The notes below the pieces were generated by a model. It saw only the letters and a program-made list of their open reading frames with translations. It was not told the origin of the DNA and did not search any database. Source: an uncultured Bacilli bacterium (GTDB lineage Bacteria > Bacillota_I > Bacilli_A > RF39 > UBA660). Taken from it: DNA of 64,000 nucleotides. Below are positions 61,459 to 64,000 of this stretch, piece by piece (positions within the stretch are counted from its first letter, which is position 1; each line of letters begins with the position of its first letter). The translations under genes were made by a program, and so were the position numbers. The stretch is from contig CAKOXW010000002.1 of the NCBI GenBank assembly GCA_934130375.1, forward strand, positions 1 through 64,000. The letters run 5' to 3'.

Positions 61459-63266
61459 TTTGCACCTTTAAAATATGAATTACTAGATAGATAAGGTAAT
61501 ATTTTAATATTATTTATCTTATCTATAGTATTATCCTTAGATATATTATCTTCTGCACTATTAATAATATCCAATATTTTATCATTATTTACTTTATTAT
61601 CAATATTATTTATGTTATCGTTATCATTATTATTATTTTCTTCATTATTATCTCCACTAATAATCTCAGTTTCATTTACAATAATTTGTTTTTTATTTAA
61701 CTTAATCTTTAAATAAACAAATGCATCTTCATTATCATAAACAAATTCTGAGTTTTCATCTATATTAATAATTTCTTTATCAATATCTTCATATAAATTA
61801 TTATTAGCATCTATTGTATACTCTCCAAAATCAATATAATCTGTTAATACAATACCATTCATATCTGTTATATATTCTTTATCATTTATTAAAACCTTAG
61901 AATTACTAATTTTCATACCAGTATCATCTTCAAGTTCAATTTTTATTTTAGCATTAATTATACTATCATTCATTATATATACCTTATCCTTCTTAGTAAA
62001 ATCATTGGTATCTATATTAAACTCATATTTTTTTAATATCTTACTATCACTTTTTTGTAATATTTTATAATTATCATAATATAATATTGCATTTGCTTCA
62101 CCAAACTCATTTGTAGTTATTTCTTGTTTTTCCATTTTAGAATTATATATTTCAAATATAATATCACTATCATTTTTTTCTATACCATTTACTTTATACT
62201 TCTTTATTAGTTTTAAATTAATGCTTTTTGGAGTAAGTGCATAATCATAGTTATAATTATAAGTAGTTTTATTAATATCTACATTTTCATTTAATGAAAT
62301 ATCTTCATAAGTATTAAAATTTCTTGCCCTAATAATATAATTACCAAATGATAAATTACCAAACCTTAGAATACCATCAGATGCACTTGCAACACTGCTA
62401 ATCAAATTATTATTTGTATCGTACATATCAAAAATAATGCCATCATAAGACACAAGCCCGGTATTTGTTTTAGAATTGCTTACCGCATCGGTTAAGTTTA
62501 TACTTACACTTCCTTCTTTAACCAAATACTTATAATCTCTATAAATATCTTCAATACTACCAACTCTAATTATATTTTGAGAATTGCTTGCTACTAAAGC
62601 AATATTATCAAATCTATTAATGTATTTTCTTTTTACTCTTAAACTATTACTACCAAGTTCCTTAGCAATAAATTGCATAATGTAACTAGGTTCTTGAGTA
62701 ACTATATTGCCACTATTATCAATTATTTGGTAATTATTTCTATCAACATAATTACTATCAGAAATTCTATATGTTGTTCCAAGCAAGAATTCTAATTTAT
62801 AATTGTAAAATGGTAATTTATCATAATCTTTCATAGTATCTAGTATTCTATTAACATTACTACTAATATCTATTACATCACCTTTTCCTTGACTTTGTGT
62901 AGTAAATACAACATCTGTTCCAAGTTCTTTCCATATCAATTTTTGAGTAGCCATATAATCTTTTAATGTCTTATAGGAATTATAATCATAACCATACCCA
63001 AAATACGCAATTAAACGTACATTTTTATTCACTTCAATTGAGTTATCTACTGTATAGCTTGTTTTTGTTACTGGTGTTTTAATATCAATACAATATGACA
63101 AAACACCATCAGAATAAATATAAGCAAACTGACCCCACATAGTAAGTCCATTTTCTTTATAACTAAAATATACATTTGGCACATATTCAACTTTTACATT
63201 TACATTTTCACTCGCATTAACTTTAACACATAAAAATAATAAAATTATGAATAAAATTTTCTTCAT
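61428..63266 (-). CDS. Thioester-domain surface adhesin with SpaA-like repeats
   Basis: 612 residues with a signal peptide (about 1-19). A thioester domain (about 25-220) with the Cys in SYCIDIKTP (Cys59) and the Gln in ATQKLIW (Gln108), which in this family form an internal Cys-Gln thioester able to bond host surfaces. Then two or three CnaB/SpaA-type beta domains (about 255-490) and an Asn/Asp-rich linker (EENNNNDNDNINNIDN). The C-terminus ILPYLSSNSYFKG...LYCY has no LPXTG, hydrophobic helix or basic tail, so the anchor is not visible. GAGGAGG precedes the ATG. Confidence 0.75.
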   Translation of the reverse strand: MKKILFIILLFLCVKVNASENVNVKVEYVPNVYFSYKENGLTMWGQFAYIYSDGVLSYCIDIKTPVTKTSYTVDNSIEVNKNVRLIAYFGYGYDYNSYKTLKDYMATQKLIWKELGTDVVFTTQSQGKGDVIDISSNVNRILDTMKDYDKLPFYNYKLEFLLGTTYRISDSNYVDRNNYQIIDNSGNIVTQEPSYIMQFIAKELGSNSLRVKRKYINRFDNIALVASNSQNIIRVGSIEDIYRDYKYLVKEGSVSINLTDAVSNSKTNTGLVSYDGIIFDMYDTNNNLISSVASASDGILRFGNLSFGNYIIRARNFNTYEDISLNENVDINKTTYNYNYDYALTPKSINLKLIKKYKVNGIEKNDSDIIFEIYNSKMEKQEITTNEFGEANAILYYDNYKILQKSDSKILKKYEFNIDTNDFTKKDKVYIMNDSIINAKIKIELEDDTGMKISNSKVLINDKEYITDMNGIVLTDYIDFGEYTIDANNNLYEDIDKEIINIDENSEFVYDNEDAFVYLKIKLNKKQIIVNETEIISGDNNEENNNNDNDNINNIDNKVNNDKILDIINSAEDNISKDNTIDKINNIKILPYLSSNSYFKGAKWVKEYLYCY

Positions 63267-63323
63267 ATAATTTCCTCCTCATTATAATTATTCCGCAAAA
63301 CTTTTAAATTTCCCCTAAATTTT

Positions 63324-63359
63324 CAAAAAAAATATAAATAATTTTAATTAATTATTTAT
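63324..63359 (-). terminator. Terminator after the deacetylase gene
   Basis: Minus strand ATAAATAAT-N8-ATTATTTAT then ATTTTTTTT; includes the stop codon. Confidence 0.7.
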
Positions 63360-64000
63360 ACCATGATGAATTTCTTTTGTATTCATTGTTATATTTTCAA
63401 ATATATAACCTTTTTCTTTCGCATCCTTAATGATTTTTTCAAGAATATTTATAGTCTTTTCATTAGAACTTAAATCATGCATTAAGACTATATTAGTACC
63501 TTTTTTTAGGTTATTTATAACATTATTATACACATCATTACTATTTCTTGCAGACCAAGCATCACTGCTATCTACATTCCAATCAAAATAATGATATCCC
63601 GCATTAGTTACTTCTTTTACTAAAGTAGTCATTATCCCTTTGTTAAAACTACTAATAGTATTTGAACTACCACCAGGGAATCTAAGGAGTTTAGTATCAC
63701 TCCCTGTAATAGTTTTTATTTTATCATTCATTTTGTTTAAATCATCAAAATAGGCATTTACTGATGAATAAATAAGTTTATAATTATGTGTATAACTATG
63801 TATACCAATTGAGTGCCCCTCATCATAAATCCTTTTTACTACTGGATTATATGAAGAATTAAAATTAACTAAGAAAAAAGTTGCTTTTATATCTTCTTTT
63901 TTTAATATATCAAGTATTTTACTAGTATTGTTACTTGGGCCATCATCAAATGTTAAATATATTGTTCCAATATTTTTTTCCTTATCTAATATTTTTACAT
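63348..64000 (-). CDS. Polysaccharide deacetylase (NodB family), 5' end outside window
   Basis: The reading frame is open to the right edge, so about 217 C-terminal residues are seen and the start is missing; the internal Met at 63731 is not the start. NodB motifs in order: TFDDGPSNNT (metal and base Asp), GHSIGIHSYTHN (His ligands), LRFPGGSSN, DWNVDSSDA, and NIVLMHD. All catalytic positions are present. Removes acetyl groups from peptidoglycan sugars or other surface polysaccharide; N-acetylglucosamine or N-acetylmuramic acid as target cannot be resolved. In the same direction as the adhesin and sortase, but with its own terminator. Confidence 0.88.
   Translation of the reverse strand, partial: VKILDKEKNIGTIYLTFDDGPSNNTSKILDILKKEDIKATFFLVNFNSSYNPVVKRIYDEGHSIGIHSYTHNYKLIYSSVNAYFDDLNKMNDKIKTITGSDTKLLRFPGGSSNTISSFNKGIMTTLVKEVTNAGYHYFDWNVDSSDAWSARNSNDVYNNVINNLKKGTNIVLMHDLSSNEKTINILEKIIKDAKEKGYIFENITMNTKEIHHGINN

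Noticed and set aside
63348..63731. Complete 127-aa deacetylase fragment starting at the Met at 63731
   Set aside because: The frame is open upstream to the window edge and encodes the first NodB motifs (TFDDGPSNNT, GHSIGIHSYTHN), so the gene is partial at the edge, not short.
1..64000. tRNA genes
   Set aside because: All intergenic regions of adequate size were read and no cloverleaf with a T-loop GTTCGA-type core was seen.
1..64000. Alternative genetic code (UGA=Trp) as in Mollicutes
   Set aside because: Several clear genes (hrcA, infA neighbourhood, sortase) end with UGA at the expected family length and Trp is encoded by UGG.

Overview
The window is a stretch of chromosome from a very AT-rich, low-GC Gram-positive bacterium. 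It uses the standard bacterial code: UAA, UAG and UGA all act as stops and Trp is encoded by UGG. The presence of spo0A, gerQ and a YdcC/GerS-type lipoprotein, together with an intact Firmicutes S10-spc-alpha superoperon, hrcA/CIRCE control and an ECF transporter, points to a spore-forming or ancestrally spore-forming Bacilli/Erysipelotrichia/Clostridia-like gut lineage. I cannot place it more finely from sequence alone. Most genes lie on the minus strand.

Layout, left to right. 1-200 holds tandem sigma-A promoters and the boxA-like leader of an rRNA operon that runs off the left edge (16S not in the window). 201-3985 has ntdP, a CtpA protease, a thioredoxin-like membrane protein, a LolA-fold lipoprotein and a DUF378 protein. 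4069-7112 is ecfA1-ecfA2-ecfT-truA. 7249-8441 has a Cys-rich DUF1540-like peptide, an SDR oxidoreductase and a small unknown. 8607-22642 is the complete ribosomal superoperon rpsJ to rplQ with secY, adk, map, infA and rpoA, lacking rpmD, behind one strong promoter with a structured leader. 22863-24408 is a two-gene unknown unit. 24486-31087 is hrcA-grpE-(unknown)-dnaK-pepF-dnaJ under CIRCE. 31302-41888 carries glycolysis genes (gpmI, tpiA, pgk, gapA) interleaved with spo0A, a glycolipid-type glycosyltransferase, a flippase, a pilin-like gene and a TGS-uridine-kinase protein. 41963-44721 is a PBP2/vWA pair. 44825-52484 has clpP, a YugP peptidase, cysS, a CinA-C protein, gltX and a ClpC-type ATPase. 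52653-57318 has a transporter, lysS, dusB, a DUF1450 protein and pduL. 57427-59795 (plus strand) is gerQ, lemA and two tandem paralogues of unknown function. 59815-64000 ends with a CFI-box protein, a TetR regulator, a sortase, a thioester-domain adhesin and a polysaccharide deacetylase cut by the window edge.

The most unusual signal is not a gene. A ~20-bp intergenic sequence (minus strand GTGTATTCGTGGGCTTAAGT) occurs four times nearly identically and once shortened. Every copy is in the same orientation and sits directly downstream of a minus-strand gene, after its stop/terminator and usually before a second terminator. Other notable points: a ClpC whose second AAA+ module has lost every catalytic element except the P-loop; a sortase with a lipoprotein signal overlapping an adhesin that has no sorting signal; an in-frame UAG dividing a small gene; an autoregulatory-looking TetR operator inside its own promoter spacer; and pepF plus an unknown gene inserted in the dnaK operon.
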